Shown: positions 1-11,319 of the stretch, piece by piece
Layout: each line of letters opens with the position of its first letter
Numbering within the stretch: position 1 is the first letter of the stretch
Assembly: GCA_026874595.1 (NCBI GenBank)
Contig: CM049321.1
Location: 49,521,297 to 49,585,296, forward strand
DNA length: 64,000 nucleotides
Direction of reading: 5' to 3'
DNA from: Sipunculus nudus
Lineage: Eukaryota > Annelida > Sipuncula > Golfingiida > Sipunculidae
Position numbers and translations under genes: made by a program
The notes under the pieces: model-generated
What the model saw: only the letters and a program-made list of their open reading frames with translations
Told to the model about the DNA's origin: nothing
The model's database searches: none

Positions 1-1100
1 AAAGGTGATCTATACGGAGGCTACAGTATGTTGGTAAAAGTAGAAAAATGATATGATAGGTAACATCACATTTAGAATGATGCGTTATCATTAAGTCCTC
101 TGGAGTATAACGCTCTATGAAAATTTGTTTTATATATTTGGCCCGGATAAAAGCTAGGCTTCTTCACCTATAACGCTTTCCACCTTAATAATATACCAAT
201 CACTTTACGTACACAAATTTATAGGAAAGGCGAAATACATAGACTAGTGTTAGTAGGATATATGCAAAGAACATGTCAATTGTTTATTGACAAGGACAAA
301 GAAACATGCTGGTGGACCTGGTTTCAAGTAACCCTCTGTGTGTAAATACATAAGCACTCATTTTTTTCAATATTCTGAAACGCTTCAAGTAAAATTTCAT
401 GATAATCTCAATCCATATCTCTTTTCGTTTTTTTTCTAAAATGTTTGAAGGCTCTATATATATCTTAAGTGTTAATTCTTTATATTTTGTCTTTTACTTT
501 CCTTTTTTTCTTAACTTTTTCTATATTTGAAGTAAAGACATCTTTTGTTATTTTATTTGTTACCATGTTTTTTTTTCATCAAACCGGGATTTGTATCCAT
601 TATACTCATGTATTTCATTATCTTTTTATTGAATTTTATCTCATCTGTGGGACAAATCTTGTTATTCATGCTTTCTGCATTTTTATCGTTAACTATTTTA
701 TTACTAGGAGTTAAAAAATTATATTTATTTTAGAATTTCGTCACACGTATTTACATGTTTAAAGTTATATTTGTCCGAAATGTCTAATACGTCTCTTCAA
801 AATGAATGACATACATTGCTGAAATGGCGAGAATCATGAAATTTTAAATTACATTGGAATATAAGGAATCCTAATTTTTTTTAGCTGAACATTGACAATT
901 TGTCTCTATCCCTCGTCTATTGGTTCTTAGTTAATCTATCAATCCATCCTTTTTCAAATGCTTTCATTTTGGATTTTAGATGGTTCATGTTGAGCCCCCT
1001 TTATCAATCGGCATAATTAAGAATGTTCGCGGTTTTTTCATCAGACAATCATTCTACTTCTAGTAGAAACAGTGTATACCGCATAAAAATGTTACAGAGT
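1..1100. other. AT-rich non-coding DNA, nothing recognised
   Basis: T-rich, low-complexity sequence with long poly-T and poly-A runs. The short open frames at 469-733 are phenylalanine- and leucine-rich translations of T-tracts and have no protein-like features. No splice-like exon, RNA gene or repeat of known type was seen. Confidence 0.5.
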
Positions 1101-1109
1101 ACCCGAATA

Positions 1110-2758
1110 ATAAACCACGGTTCAACCGTTCAATCAGAAATAAACTGATTGACAGAGACATGGCAAATCGAAGTGGCGACTTAAACAAATGTAAAAAATC
1201 TAAATACGAAGTTAGACGTGCCATCAAAATCGCTAAAATCAAATATACCGAAAAGTTGGAATCTGATCAACGGACAACGGGTGATTCTAGGCAGCTATGG
1301 CACCCATAAAGGCAACTGTACCGTACAAAAGTACTAACCCTAACACTAATATCTGGTGTTCTTACTCTTCTAACTGGTCCTTGCGATCGTGTCCAGTGGC
1401 AGAGCTCTCTAAAAGATCACTGATTTTTTCCTGTCCAGAAAAAATCTCATGCATCATGTTTGAATGACTATCGTCCTGTTGATTAACTTCTGTAAATGCC
1501 AAAAGTTTTTTGCGACTGGTGTTAAATTATCTCAAATGCTGTATTTAAGAAACGTTTGATCCTTTTCAGTTCGCATATCGTAGTAACCGCTCAACAGATG
1601 ACGCTGTATCATTCACACTTTTACCGTATTTTTAAACATCTCGACTTACGAGAATCTACCTATGTAAGTGTTTTATTCATTGATTTCAGCTCAGCCTTTA
1701 ACACTATTCTTTCCAATAAATGATTGGGAAAACTATCAGAACTGGGTCTAAATATTAAAATGAGTAACTGGTCTTAGACTTTTTAACAAATTGGTCTCAA
1801 ATGGTTGAGATTGGTAACATCATTTCCGAAAAATTGGTATTAAACACTGGAGCACCCTAATATTGTGTGCTTTCTGCAAAATTGTACTTTGTATTCACCT
1901 ATGACTGTCTCTACTTCTGATGATTGCCTCATTGTAAAATTTGCAGATGACACAACAGTTTCTGGGCTCATCCGGGAAAATTACGAAAGTGTTTACCACA
2001 ATAAAATTAAAATTTAACTTTGTGGTGTTCTGAAAATAATCTGGAGTTAAATGTAAAGAAAACCAATGAGATGATTATTGATTTTAGACTGAAGAAAACT
2101 GAAATGTTACCCTTAGTAATTGAAGGGTCCGTGGTTGATATCGTTGACTGTTTAAATGGTTAGGAATTTATATTTCTTCTGATTTGAAGTGGGCCGATCA
2201 TGTTAATTATTGCGTAAAGAAGGCACAACAACGTTTATTCTTTCTAAGGAACCTATAAGATTTCGAGCTCAGTCAACCGATTTTATTGAATTTTTATCGA
2301 GCGGTAGTTCAGGGAGTCCTGACGTTGTCAGTCACTGTATGGGGAGGCAGTATCACTGTCGAGAAAAGTAACCGTCTTTCGAGGGTAGTTAGAACAGCTG
2401 AGAGGATAATTTTGGTTCTTTTACTCACACTTGACTCCATATTTTAAACACGATTGTTGAAGAAAGATAACTACATTATAGAAGACTATAGTCATCCGGC
2501 GCACTATTTGTTTACAAAAATGAAATCGGGGCCTCGCTATAGGTCGCTATCAGACAATTTCAAAAGAACTCGAACTAGCACATACGCGTTAGCTGTTCGG
2601 GAATTAAATATATCACTTGCAGCACAATAATCTAGTCGAACATTCGTAGTCATACGTCTTTTTTTTTGTATGCACAATTTTTTTTTTATTTTTCTTGTTA
2701 AATGTGTGTGTTTAAGCAAGCCAGTCAAGCTATTTACTATTGTATGAGATGATTTTAG

Positions 2759-2797
<39 letters not shown>

Positions 2798-2830
2798 ATA
2801 TATCAATAAACCATATTTTATCTTATCTTA
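1110..2830 (+). mobile_element. Degenerate non-LTR retrotransposon (CR1/L2/Rex1-like LINE), RT region and 3' end
   Basis: Relic of a LINE whose reverse transcriptase would copy its own RNA at a nicked chromosomal target. Read in shifting frames it gives the linker before the RT domain (YEVRRAIKIAKIKYTEKLES, about 1190-1260), then FAYRSNRSTDDAVS (about 1567-1610), RT motif A FIDFSSAFNTI (about 1674-1706), a damaged QGCVLSP-type block with a stop codon (about 1845-1875), the catalytic FADDT box (1939-1953), WCSENNLELNVKKTNEMIID (about 2020-2080) and the C-terminal RAVVQGVLT segment (about 2300). These are family-typical blocks in the correct order. Multiple frameshifts and stops make it a dead copy. 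The 3' end holds a TA microsatellite, an AATAAA hexamer (about 2804) and short TTATC-type repeats (2814-2830), as in CR1/L2-group tails. No endonuclease domain was recognised, so it is 5' truncated. Confidence 0.88.
2759..2803. repeat. (TA)n microsatellite with TTTATATT interruption
   Basis: Dinucleotide repeat inside the 3' untranslated region of the LINE relic, just upstream of its AATAAA hexamer. Confidence 0.9.
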
Positions 2831-2839
2831 AGAACGGCA

Positions 2840-3500
2840 ACAGGAATTCAACCCCCCCCCGGACAATTAACCCCGGGAAATTAGCCACAGACATGACAAC
2901 TACGCCCACTATACACTAAAAAAATCCATAAAATTTAGGGAATGATGGAGATTATATAAGATGGGTGAAACAAGAAATGGAATCAGATTATAATCATGTT
3001 ATCATGAGAGGCACTTCCTGTAACTTAAAAGTAATGAACATTAAATGAAATGATCTTTCTTTGGTTACACATTTTGTGTCTGTAAATATATTTGTTTTGA
3101 AATATATTTAACACCTTGTACTTTTTGTTTAAAGAGTGTACTGGGAAGAAGTTGTTGTGGGGGGGGGGGGGGCAGTTGTCCTAGAACCATTAATAACACG
3201 GTCCAATATATTTCATTGTTAAGAACATATTATTGCCACGGCAAGAAGACTTAATTAGAAAGCATTTCCGGTATGAGTTTCTAGTGACGAAATACAATTT
3301 AAATAAAAGAAACAGAGCAATAAGAGTCTTAACAGATAATTAACAGACATTTAATAGTCATTCTACTAGAGAGATACATTCAGTTGTAATAATTATTTTT
3401 CTTATGGACTACCGTGTGTTTCCAGAACAAGTGCAGTAATAAAGCGGGAAGCATTATATAATTTATACGCGCGCATATTTTTTTATTTAATACATTTACT
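2840..3500. other. Non-coding, with C- and G-tracts
   Basis: Contains a poly-C run near 2851 within GGACAATTA-type units and a 12-base poly-G run near 3161. The CCCCGGACAATTA motif recurs at about 3,905-3,965, 23,700 and 27,400, suggesting a degenerate dispersed minisatellite. No gene seen. Confidence 0.45.
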
Positions 3501-3521
3501 TATTGACTAATAATAATATGA

Positions 3522-3558
<37 letters not shown>

Positions 3559-3574
3559 CATGTATGTATGTATT
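3522..3574. repeat. Compound microsatellite (TA)n-(TG)n-(TGTA)n
   Basis: Three adjoining simple repeats in one tract, read directly from the sequence. Confidence 0.9.
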
Positions 3575-3799
3575 TGGTGTGTTGTCACCAAGAAATACAG
3601 GGCACCTATCTCTTTCTGACAGTCCGTTTTGAAACGGGGCTCCTAAACAAGGCTATATCTCCTCGAGGTATTTCAACAACACCTGGTTAATTTATTTTCA
3701 GCGTTATTCTGCTTTATCCAGTTTAGATATTCTCATTAATTTCACTTTTTGGTACATTTTTTTTTTATTGTTGATCCCCTACCTAAGTGAGTTCAGTGC

Positions 3800-3900
3800 A
3801 GTATTATAATTTCACCACCTGGCATTTAATGCCCATCCAACACGCCACAGAATCTGTGCAGTATATATTGCATGGTCCTCTACTTTGAAATGTTGAAGGT
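3800..3900. repeat. Dispersed repeat, copy 1 (CACCTGGCATTTA ... CTGTGCAGTATATATT)
   Basis: About 90 bp shared with 9,390-9,490: both have ACCTGGCAT followed about 35 bp later by TCTGTGCAGTATATATT. Origin unknown. Confidence 0.55.
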
Positions 3901-4700
3901 AATTATTAGGAGGGGGTTTAATTTTTTGGAGGTAGTTGTCTGGAAGGTAATTGTCCCGGGACAATGATTGTGTTGTCTTCACGCTTAATTTAAAGGCCAT
4001 GTCGCTGGGTCGCGTTTAACTCACACATGCGCCTTCGAGAGTTTCCTCGGCGGTATGACACAACAATAATTGATTAAACACCCATTAGTTACCTAGCCTG
4101 GTTAAAATGATTCTAAGTAACGAGGGTAAGCGTTTGCTGCTGCCTTGTCATGTAGATGAAAACCAGAATGGATTTCTGCAGGCTTAGTTATGCTCGTGAT
4201 AATCAATTCTAAAGAAAATACATTTAATATCAAGAAATTTGAGGACAACGTTACCATGATCGTTTACATACTGCTCTTTTTATCTTCGATTTTGATACTC
4301 AGCCCTATGAATCACTTTTTCGTTTCTGATATAAGTATTATAGAGAGGGCATACCGCCATTAGACACTAGAGACAAATGGATTTGTACAGCCTGAAAAAT
4401 ACGGAATACATTCATGAAAACATACCATTAAAAGATTCAGATAACTGTATTCAATGAGCTGACCTTCCATTGTAGCCATTATATTCATTGTTCTTAAAGT
4501 CTGTTAGTGTTGTTATATTATCCAAACGAAATAGTTTCAATGGATATAAAGGACAAACACTAACAGTGAAAGATGTCCGCCTCCTCAATTCATCATATTG
4601 CACAATTCAGTACTTAAACGTTAAATTGCCCCTGTCATAGCAAACAAATTCGTATTTTATCAAAGAGTGAGAGGATTTAAATTGATCCTTTCACCAGCCT
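3900..4700. other. Non-coding, nothing recognised
   Basis: Mixed-composition sequence. The GGTAATTGTC / CCGGGACAAT motifs at 3,905-3,965 look like degraded units of the dispersed minisatellite noted at 2.85 kb. No convincing exon. Confidence 0.4.
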
Positions 4701-4705
4701 GCTTA

Positions 4706-4853
4706 TTAGAGGTTCATTTCATATTTAATGTCATATTGAATAACTTCCCCGGGGGTATTTAGGCGGCCAAGATGCATTGATCCTTTAACAGAGTTTGACT
4801 TGAGGAATTCACGAAAAGTTTCAGGGTTCCAAATATTCTTGGCCATGACGAAC
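4706..4853 (-). CDS. Candidate terminal exon, unidentified protein
   Basis: On the minus strand an acceptor-like site (TTTTGTCTACAG) is followed by an open, protein-like frame starting FVMAKNIWNPETFREFL and ending KYEMNL then TAA. The composition (one Trp, balanced charged and polar residues, few repeats) is unlike the surrounding AT-rich noise. The frame needs an incoming intron phase that leaves two bases. The upstream candidate exon at 5283-5379 leaves one base, so joining the two directly selects a different, shorter frame (beginning GSSWPRIFG). The candidate at 4986-5107 might lie between, but joining it would also give a short tail. I recognise no family. It could be the 3' end of a gene whose other exons lie to the right, or a chance open frame. 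Confidence 0.3.
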
Positions 4854-4985
4854 CTGTAGACAAAATACATCATGTTTCAGAATAACCACTCTAGTAATTT
4901 CTTAATGTTTTTCTCTATAAAACATATGATAGATAATGTGAGAACAATGGAAACATAAAAAAACTATATAATACCGTCTTCTTAC

Positions 4986-5107
4986 GTCACAAAATATATA
5001 TTGAACTGACTTTGAAAACATCCTTAGGATGACAAATTTGTTAGGGAAGGGGGAGAAGGGATTTTTAGCAGCTCGTGAATATTCAGCTATGGGGCAGACA
5101 TGCATTA
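4986..5107 (-). CDS. Candidate internal exon, unidentified protein
   Basis: Minus-strand segment between an acceptor-like GGTTCCAG and a donor-like GAC|GTAAGAAG. The open frame begins MHVCPIAEYSRAAKNPFSPF and ends VQYIFCD. Two leading bases fit the single base left by the candidate exon at 5283-5379, so those two can be joined in frame. The polypyrimidine tract is weak and the protein is not recognised. It may be a chance ORF in AT-rich DNA, and the continuation into the exon at 4706-4853 is in an unattractive frame. Confidence 0.2.
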
Positions 5108-5282
5108 CTGGAACCTATTTTAACAATTTGTAAAATCCATGAAAAAATACAATGTTTAAAAAATATTCGATACACTTATAATAAATGAATGTAAAGGCGT
5201 CTGCATTACCTTTAAATTAATATCAAAGGTTTAAAAATGTCGCTAAACCACTAAACCCAAACTAAATGTGGCCGTTCCTTAC

Positions 5283-5379
5283 CTTGTGTATTGGTTGAAG
5301 CATTAACAAGAGTTCCTTCCAGTTCTGCGAGTTCTAGATGACGCTGGTACACAAGACTGTTCATATTCGCCTGAGGACA
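5283..5379 (-). CDS. Candidate internal exon, unidentified protein
   Basis: Minus-strand 97-bp segment flanked by TTATTTAAACAG (acceptor) and CAAG|GTAAGG (good donor consensus). Only one of three frames is open over the whole length: it starts CPQANMNSLVYQRHLELAEL and continues EGTLVNASTNTQ, ending with one extra base. The Leu/Glu spacing of YQRHLELAELEGTL suggests an amphipathic helix. I do not recognise the family. With the candidates to its left it may form the 3' part of a minus-strand gene; no upstream exon was found in the next 15 kb. Confidence 0.4.
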
Positions 5380-6290
5380 CTGTTTAAATAACCTTTAAAA
5401 ATATGTAACACGATATTTATTTAATTAGAAAGGACATTGATGAGCATACTAATTTTATGAAAAGTCATTATATGATTGTTCTATAACTAAACCAACACCT
5501 GTATCCATCTATTTTCTGTCTTAATATTTTTTATTGTTTTCTGTTCTCAAGATAAAGTTAGGGTAAATCCAAAGGAATTCATAAATCTAAGCAGAACAAT
5601 CAGTAAAGTATGTTCAGGACGAAACAAATTCTCATAAAGTTCCTAAAATGTAAGTCGTTGACCACTCGTCATGGCATTTAAATATTGCCAATGATAATTA
5701 AGTAAGCAGGGCGCACATTATCCTCAAACTTATAGTTCGACGTTAATCGACACGGTTCAACGATTTGGGAGATTTCCACATTTGCCTGATGTTCCATGCA
5801 TATTATCCCGATTTTCTATATTCTTTCCCGAGCGACCATCGGACCTATCGCAAACACTAAGCTTGTTGAAACATGACCGAACAACGAAAGGGAAACAATT
5901 TTTGTGACCGACAAATGTCTTTACAGTGTTAAAACTATGCCAAATTCTATTGTGTCTTTCGATTGCGTCGAAGTTTGCTGACCTGGAAAAGAATTGCCCG
6001 TGCCGATAAAATCTCACGACAAGGCAAAATCGTGTCGGAATCTATCTCACACTAGCCCGACAAATCCGACGATTTGTACCGTACGCCATAATTGTCGTAA
6101 TATATACACGGCTTTAGAGTCCTGTAGGGTGACATGGCCATGAGAGCAAGGAATCGATGATTAAGTATATCCTCAAGTTATATCAACGCATGCAGAATAC
6201 AAGTGATTATTGAAAACCTTTTTTTGAATTGTTACAGAAAACAATAAGCATGGATTCCGTTTGATATAGCTATTGAATAAGAGAGGAGAA
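5380..6290. other. Non-coding, with a CG-containing block at 5,740-6,110
   Basis: The block is richer in CGA and TCG than its surroundings (TCGACACGG, ACCATCGG, CCCGACAAATCCGACG). It contains an 86-codon minus-strand open frame (5757-6017) with no recognised motif; it may be an old transposon fragment. Confidence 0.35.
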
Positions 6291-6710
6291 CAAGAATCGC
6301 GTACTGAAAATTTGCTCATGATTTTTTCCGGAGCCATTATTTCACAAAGCGTTTGTCAAATGAAATTAAACAGAAAAAATAATAAAGATTATCAACAAAC
6401 CCTCTCCTAATTGATTTCATTGCAATGGAGAAAAAAAAATCTAGTGATTGGCAAGCAGAATTTATCAGTTTAATTAAACCCTCTGCAGAGACATGTTTTT
6501 GTGCTTTAATGGGCGAGTCACATAATGTAATTGGATTTGATGAGAGGATACAGGTTGACAGCTATCAGCTTATTAAACAGACACCTAATGCATTCTCCTG
6601 CCGGGTGACATAAAAAATAAAAGCATTATTTCCAAATGGGCTTTTTATGTGGCCTCAGTAAGTAATAGGAAATATAGATCCACAATTTTTATTTACCAGA
6701 GGACGTCCTT
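6290..6710 (+). repeat. Dispersed repeat family G, copy 1
   Basis: Shares ordered blocks with 10,470-10,695, 11,320-11,490 and 16,730-17,120: GCAGAGACATG, a TCACATAATGTAAT-like block, CTATCAGCTTATTAAACAGA, CATTCTCCTGC and AAAGCATTATTTCC. The 62-codon ORF inside it (6425-6613) is not preserved in the other copies, so it is not a gene. Non-coding, probably a decayed mobile element. Confidence 0.65.
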
Positions 6711-6814
6711 ATATTCATAAGGTACTGAGCCACTGACGCATATGAAGGGATTAAAATAGTATATGGTTTGGTATGACATGGACCTCAAGTCGCATATACA
6801 TACTATACACACCC

Positions 6815-6816
<2 letters not shown>

Positions 6817-6861
<45 letters not shown>
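6817..6861. repeat. (TA)n microsatellite
   Basis: Uninterrupted TA run of about 45 bp. Confidence 0.95.
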
Positions 6862-6864
<3 letters not shown>

Positions 6865-6869
6865 TCATA

Positions 6870-7950
6870 TATATGTAATTTATATATAATACTTGTAATG
6901 ATGTTTCGTTCAACGTAACATTTCGATTGACTGGCTATTAATAAAACATAATATGTCAATTACAAAATTTAATTCAAATATTTGATTTATTTTTTAAAAT
7001 GTTCATACACATTATCTATATAAGGTGTGTAATTGCGGCACACCAATGTGCCAAAAGAGGAAGCATGTTTCACACAAACGTACGTGTTTGTTAATTCCTG
7101 TTAATTAATCGTTTCTAAGTCAGTTCATTGTTAGGTTTCTACCGTCATATAAGAAAAACCGCACATATTTTGACAGACAAACACACCCAGACAGAGAGTA
7201 AAATGGTCGGGGATGACAATAACTGATCACTACTGGGGACGTTAATGTTTCGTCATTGGGAGGTGTATTCTGAAAGGTTCAAACGAAACTCAACAAAGTA
7301 TTAGTGTAACAGGCTTATATATCAAATTAGTAATGCAAGCGCTATTGACAGTGCACTGATAATAATTGAGAATAACACTCAGAGAACACCTCCACTCCCG
7401 ACGCCCACTCCTTAATAATAACAACTTAGATTCATACTAAAAGGTATGGTAAAGACCAGATATATTGATTAGCGGAGTAAGTAGGAAATATGCACAGAAT
7501 ATTGTAATAGTAAGAGTTGGGCGCCGTTCATCCTGACACCTTTTATCCGAAATACCATTTATCCGTAATTGAAACTTGAGAACCCAAAATATGACCGATT
7601 ATCCGAATTTTAACGAATGTAATTTTGCCAGTCTGACAAAAATTAAGAATAGAAGAACAGAAAACTACTAACTGGTAAATATAGCACCGGTGGCGGAGCT
7701 GCAGGTGTAACAATACCTGATCATCCAAGTTATACACACGCAGCGAACCGTTCGCTGGGACTTGTACTCATTTTTAGCAGTTATAGTTGGTAAAAATGAC
7801 CCTCGGCAAAGTCCATTAATTTACCTTGTGCCCTGCACTGTCGTGTTGCTCACACCCTGTAAACCATCCAGCGATTAGAGCGAGTAGAATAGTAGTTACA
7901 ATGAGAAGGATAACACAAATCTTTTCACCTCCAAATAAGAGTAATCCCCT
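6870..7950. other. Non-coding, includes an old repeat shared with 17.9 kb
   Basis: Sequence at about 7,220-7,390 (CTGATCAC, GAAAGGTTCAAACGAAAC, AGTGTAACAGGCTT, AATAACACT) matches 17,880-18,050 in the same order. The short ORFs near 7.6-8.0 kb have no protein character. Confidence 0.45.
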
Positions 7951-7954
7951 ATTT

Positions 7955-8160
7955 TCGTTCTCCCGGTCAGGCCAGTACCATTCTGTTCATAGGTGTCATT
8001 TCTCTAGGGTGTCATTTTGCCATTTTTTTTTCAGAAGAAAATTTTCCAAATGGGGAATAGAAGCAAATACTATTAGATGAATTCGGTGAAATCTTTTGAC
8101 AATTTGTCAAAATTCGTTACTATAAACTTAAATTTACCCCGTCGCATGACAAAGTAAGCA
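7955..8160. repeat. Diverged dispersed repeat, copy 1
   Basis: Aligns by eye with 14,510-14,710: GGCCAGT, a GTCATTTT run, AAATGGGGAATAGAAG (GATGGGGTATAGAAG in the other), AAATACTATTAGATGAA, and CGCATGACAAAGTAA near the end. Identity about 70 percent by eye. Confidence 0.55.
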
Positions 8161-9390
8161 AACTTGTATTATTTTCAGAGACTCCAAGATGATTAAGGGG
8201 GACACTTGGAATTTCCTAGATATTTTGCACATGATATCTACGAGGCATTCTTAGTAAAATTTTGAAATAAAATGTGGGGGTCAATGTGCTTATTTTGCAG
8301 TATATGAGATTGAAAATGGACACTTGTGGTGGGTTTTTATATGATATTATAACTAAGGGGGAAACAAAAGTTACATATTTTAGAAAACTGACCAATGTAT
8401 TTTTCATAATATTCTAAATAAACAAGCAAAATTAAATATCAATCTTTTTTAAATACAAAAATGTTTATGTCAATGGGTTAGATTTTGAAATATTAGGCCA
8501 AAATATGAAAATTTTGGAGATTATTAGTTTAGAAAATCCCCCAAAGGTGGCGCTGGTGTTTGTGAGACAGAGAGCAAGTCCACACATAAATGGCTTCTGG
8601 CGTCTGATCATTTTAAGATGCCCATATAAAAAGAAATATAAATATTAACACTAAAATTTATGGGTATTTACTGATCTTCTCTTCATAATTACACTACCAG
8701 GGTCACTTACAATCATGCGTTATTAATGCCCTTTTTAGTCATCTAGTTGCAAGTGTCAAAACTGACAGTTGACAAGATAGCCGTTGGTATATTCCTGCAC
8801 TTGAGCCTCTTCTGATGATATTCTGTTTAAAAATTTCTATGTAAATTTTTTTTACTATTTAAAAAATAATTAAATAAAGCTGTTACACTGAGCATTCCAA
8901 CAATTATTGTTCATTCTAGTTACTTTTCTCAAATGATGCCCTGAAGCGATGACGTTTTCATGACAACAAAAGTCACAAATGGCAAAAAATATAGCCTCAT
9001 GATATTATAATTAAACCAGATATTTTTCGTTTGCAGTGTCATCAGTAGGAGGCGCCAGTAAAGTGTCAAGTTGCCACTTAAAGGGAGTTATTCCACATGT
9101 AGGCTAAATTAGAAGTTTGTGTCTGTTTCAATAAGCACCCTTCAAATTGAGGAAGCTGCGTGTTTATCCCTAACAAAATACCCCTTAACAAATACCCCTA
9201 AAAATAGGCAAAACGCTTAATCATAGAGTTTTGAGTGATTTCGTTTAGAAAGACCCGTCTTAAGTCTACCGTCTAAGACTCTGTGATGTAATGGACTGGG
9301 ACAGTCTGTGTTGTCCCCATAAAAGACAGGGCTTATTTTTTACTGTCGTGAGTTTTTCACTGTCGGTCCCCACCCTCGGTTAGCTCATTG
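8160..9390. other. Non-coding, nothing recognised
   Basis: AT-rich, no open frame of protein-like composition and no recognised repeat unit. Confidence 0.45.
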
Positions 9391-9490
9391 AAGTATTTTA
9401 ATTTTAACACCTGGCATCTACTGACCCGTCAAAGCACCAATGATCTGTGCAGTATATATTTAATATTGCAGCTAACCACTGGACACCTCA
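9390..9490. repeat. Dispersed repeat, copy 2 (partner of 3,800-3,900)
   Basis: Shares ACCTGGCATCTACT...ATCTGTGCAGTATATATT with the copy at 3.8 kb, same orientation. Confidence 0.55.
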
Positions 9491-10460
9491 CTCCAAAGTA
9501 CTTGGCGCTCAACCGTAACAGGCAACCTCGAGGTATACGTTGATCAACTATTTGTGTGTACTGCAGCTCGGACCACGTTGCGCACGAGGCTTCGGTTGGC
9601 TACATGTCGTAAACCATGCTGAGAGTTTGAGATCTGGCACTGGCCGTTACTAAGGTCTATTTACATTAACCCGGGGGCGACAGGGCCACGACCGTGCATC
9701 TAAATGCTGATACCAGTAACCAAAAAGAGCAGGTCGAGGTACAGCGACTGAGGGCATATGAATTGTTTTATTTATATAAATATGTAAACCAACGTGCTTT
9801 CTTGTTATTTACCATATGCCTCCCGGCCTTTAATTTGGTAAAGCAAAGAACTCAATCATAAATGTTCGTGACAATGGTGTTAATGGCCATTTCTTGTATC
9901 TTGCGCGACTTATGTGTGAATCACATAACGGAAATAAGGTCCGCTTGTATGCAGGCAAAAATTCCATACACATGAGAAAGAAATAAACCTTTATGGCTGA
10001 TAAACCATTCTAATACAATAATTCTCTTTATAAGTTACATTCTCCAGAAGCTGTGATAAAAAAATATACAAATCCTTAATGATTTTAAATTCATCGATAA
10101 AAGAATTTACGTGTTCGTCACAGGAAATTATAAGCTAAATTTCTGAAAATATATGAACTGATTTTCTTTTTTAAATACAGGTTGCTGACAAGCTATCTAA
10201 CTCTGAGAAAATCATTAAATGCTTGTTTTTTTTACTTATCATTCATCTTTCTTCATCTTATTATCTTGTTAGGTATTGTCTGTTCTGGTAGCGATGTCTG
10301 AATTATATTCAACAGGAATGCATAAAGCCTAAGTATCAGAAACCTCAATTATTCCCTTGAAGGACCTAATAGAAAAAAAACGTATCAATAAGAAGTATAA
10401 ATAATACATAAACCAAATTAATTCAATTCAATGAAAAAATAATGTAATGCCAGGGCAAGT
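9490..10460. other. Non-coding, with a relatively GC-rich 200-bp block
   Basis: 9,500-9,720 is richer in G+C (CTCGAGGTATACG, GGACCACGTTGCGCACG) than its flanks but has stops in all frames. A very degenerate RT-like reading at 9,780-9,960 was considered and not accepted. The rest is AT-rich. Confidence 0.4.
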
Positions 10461-10469
10461 ATAGTTCAT

Positions 10470-10695
10470 CAATGAAAAAAGGAAACTTCTGCAGGGACGA
10501 TTTTTTTTGTGCTGTGATCAGGGAGTCTCGTAAAAATATACAATATGAGTAGAGTACAGAGGACAAAAGCTCTCAGCTAATTAAACAGACACCTACTGCA
10601 TTCTCCTGCTGGGAGATACCATTAACTAAAAGCATTAATTCATCATGGGATTTCTTGTTGCCTCTGTGGTTGATAGAAAATGTTGGCAAACACCC
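10470..10695 (+). repeat. Dispersed repeat family G, copy 2
   Basis: Blocks TCAGCTAATTAAACAGACAC, CTACTGCATTCTCCTGCTGG and AAAGCATTAATTCATCATGG match copy 1 at 6.4 kb in order and spacing. Confidence 0.65.
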
Positions 10696-10874
10696 TTAGG
10701 TGTATTAACATGGTTTTACAAGATGAAATCGCAAAATCTAGTATCCAAGCTCTAACCCGTTTACGCCTGTGAAGCCGTTATTGCATTTCTATTGTATATT
10801 CTTCGTGGCAAATGATATGGTATGATGTGGTTGAACGCTTCAGATATAAATAAATAAATAAATATATAAATAAA

Positions 10875-10999
10875 TATATATATATATATATATATAATTA
10901 TCACATAATACCGATATGGAATCAGGAATCGATATGGAATCAGGCCTGACATATTCGTTATTTTTTTAATTTTAAGGATATATATATATATATATATAT
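10875..10999. repeat. Two (TA)n runs about 80 bp apart
   Basis: TA runs at about 10,875-10,897 and 10,978-10,999. Between them is a short direct repeat of GATATGGAATCAGG (about 10,915 and 10,931). Confidence 0.85.
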
Positions 11000-11319
11000 G
11001 CCTGTGTGTAAATTCAAGTATATTTCCTTTTAAATTATGATGGTACAAACACGTGCGTTGTTATCGTCGGTCTCCTCTGTGGGAGACATGGTTGTGTGCG
11101 CACAGAAATTCATCAAACGTACAGGGGCATTTTAAATACGATGAAATATACCGGAATATTTTTCACATTTTCAGTGTTGTTAGAACAAACACGATCACAT
11201 ATTGTGATTGGAGGCATTTATTTAAGCAAATCGCTGCTCTGCCGTCTTCTCTATGGTTCAAATTTGATTGTTGAAGAGATTTTAAAATATAGTTTTTTGT
11301 GTCCCATGGAATGAGCACC

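Noticed and set aside
9036-9065. Second hammerhead-like CTGATGA ... GAAA on the minus strand
   Set aside because: The bases between the two core parts (CACTGCAAAC) cannot form stem II, and no stem I is present.
9780-9960. Possible reverse-transcriptase relic (readings such as AFNLV and ILRDLCVN or RDNGVNGHFLYLARLM)
   Set aside because: The resemblance to an RT motif A region needs frame changes and lacks the catalytic Asp. No neighbouring RT block supports it.
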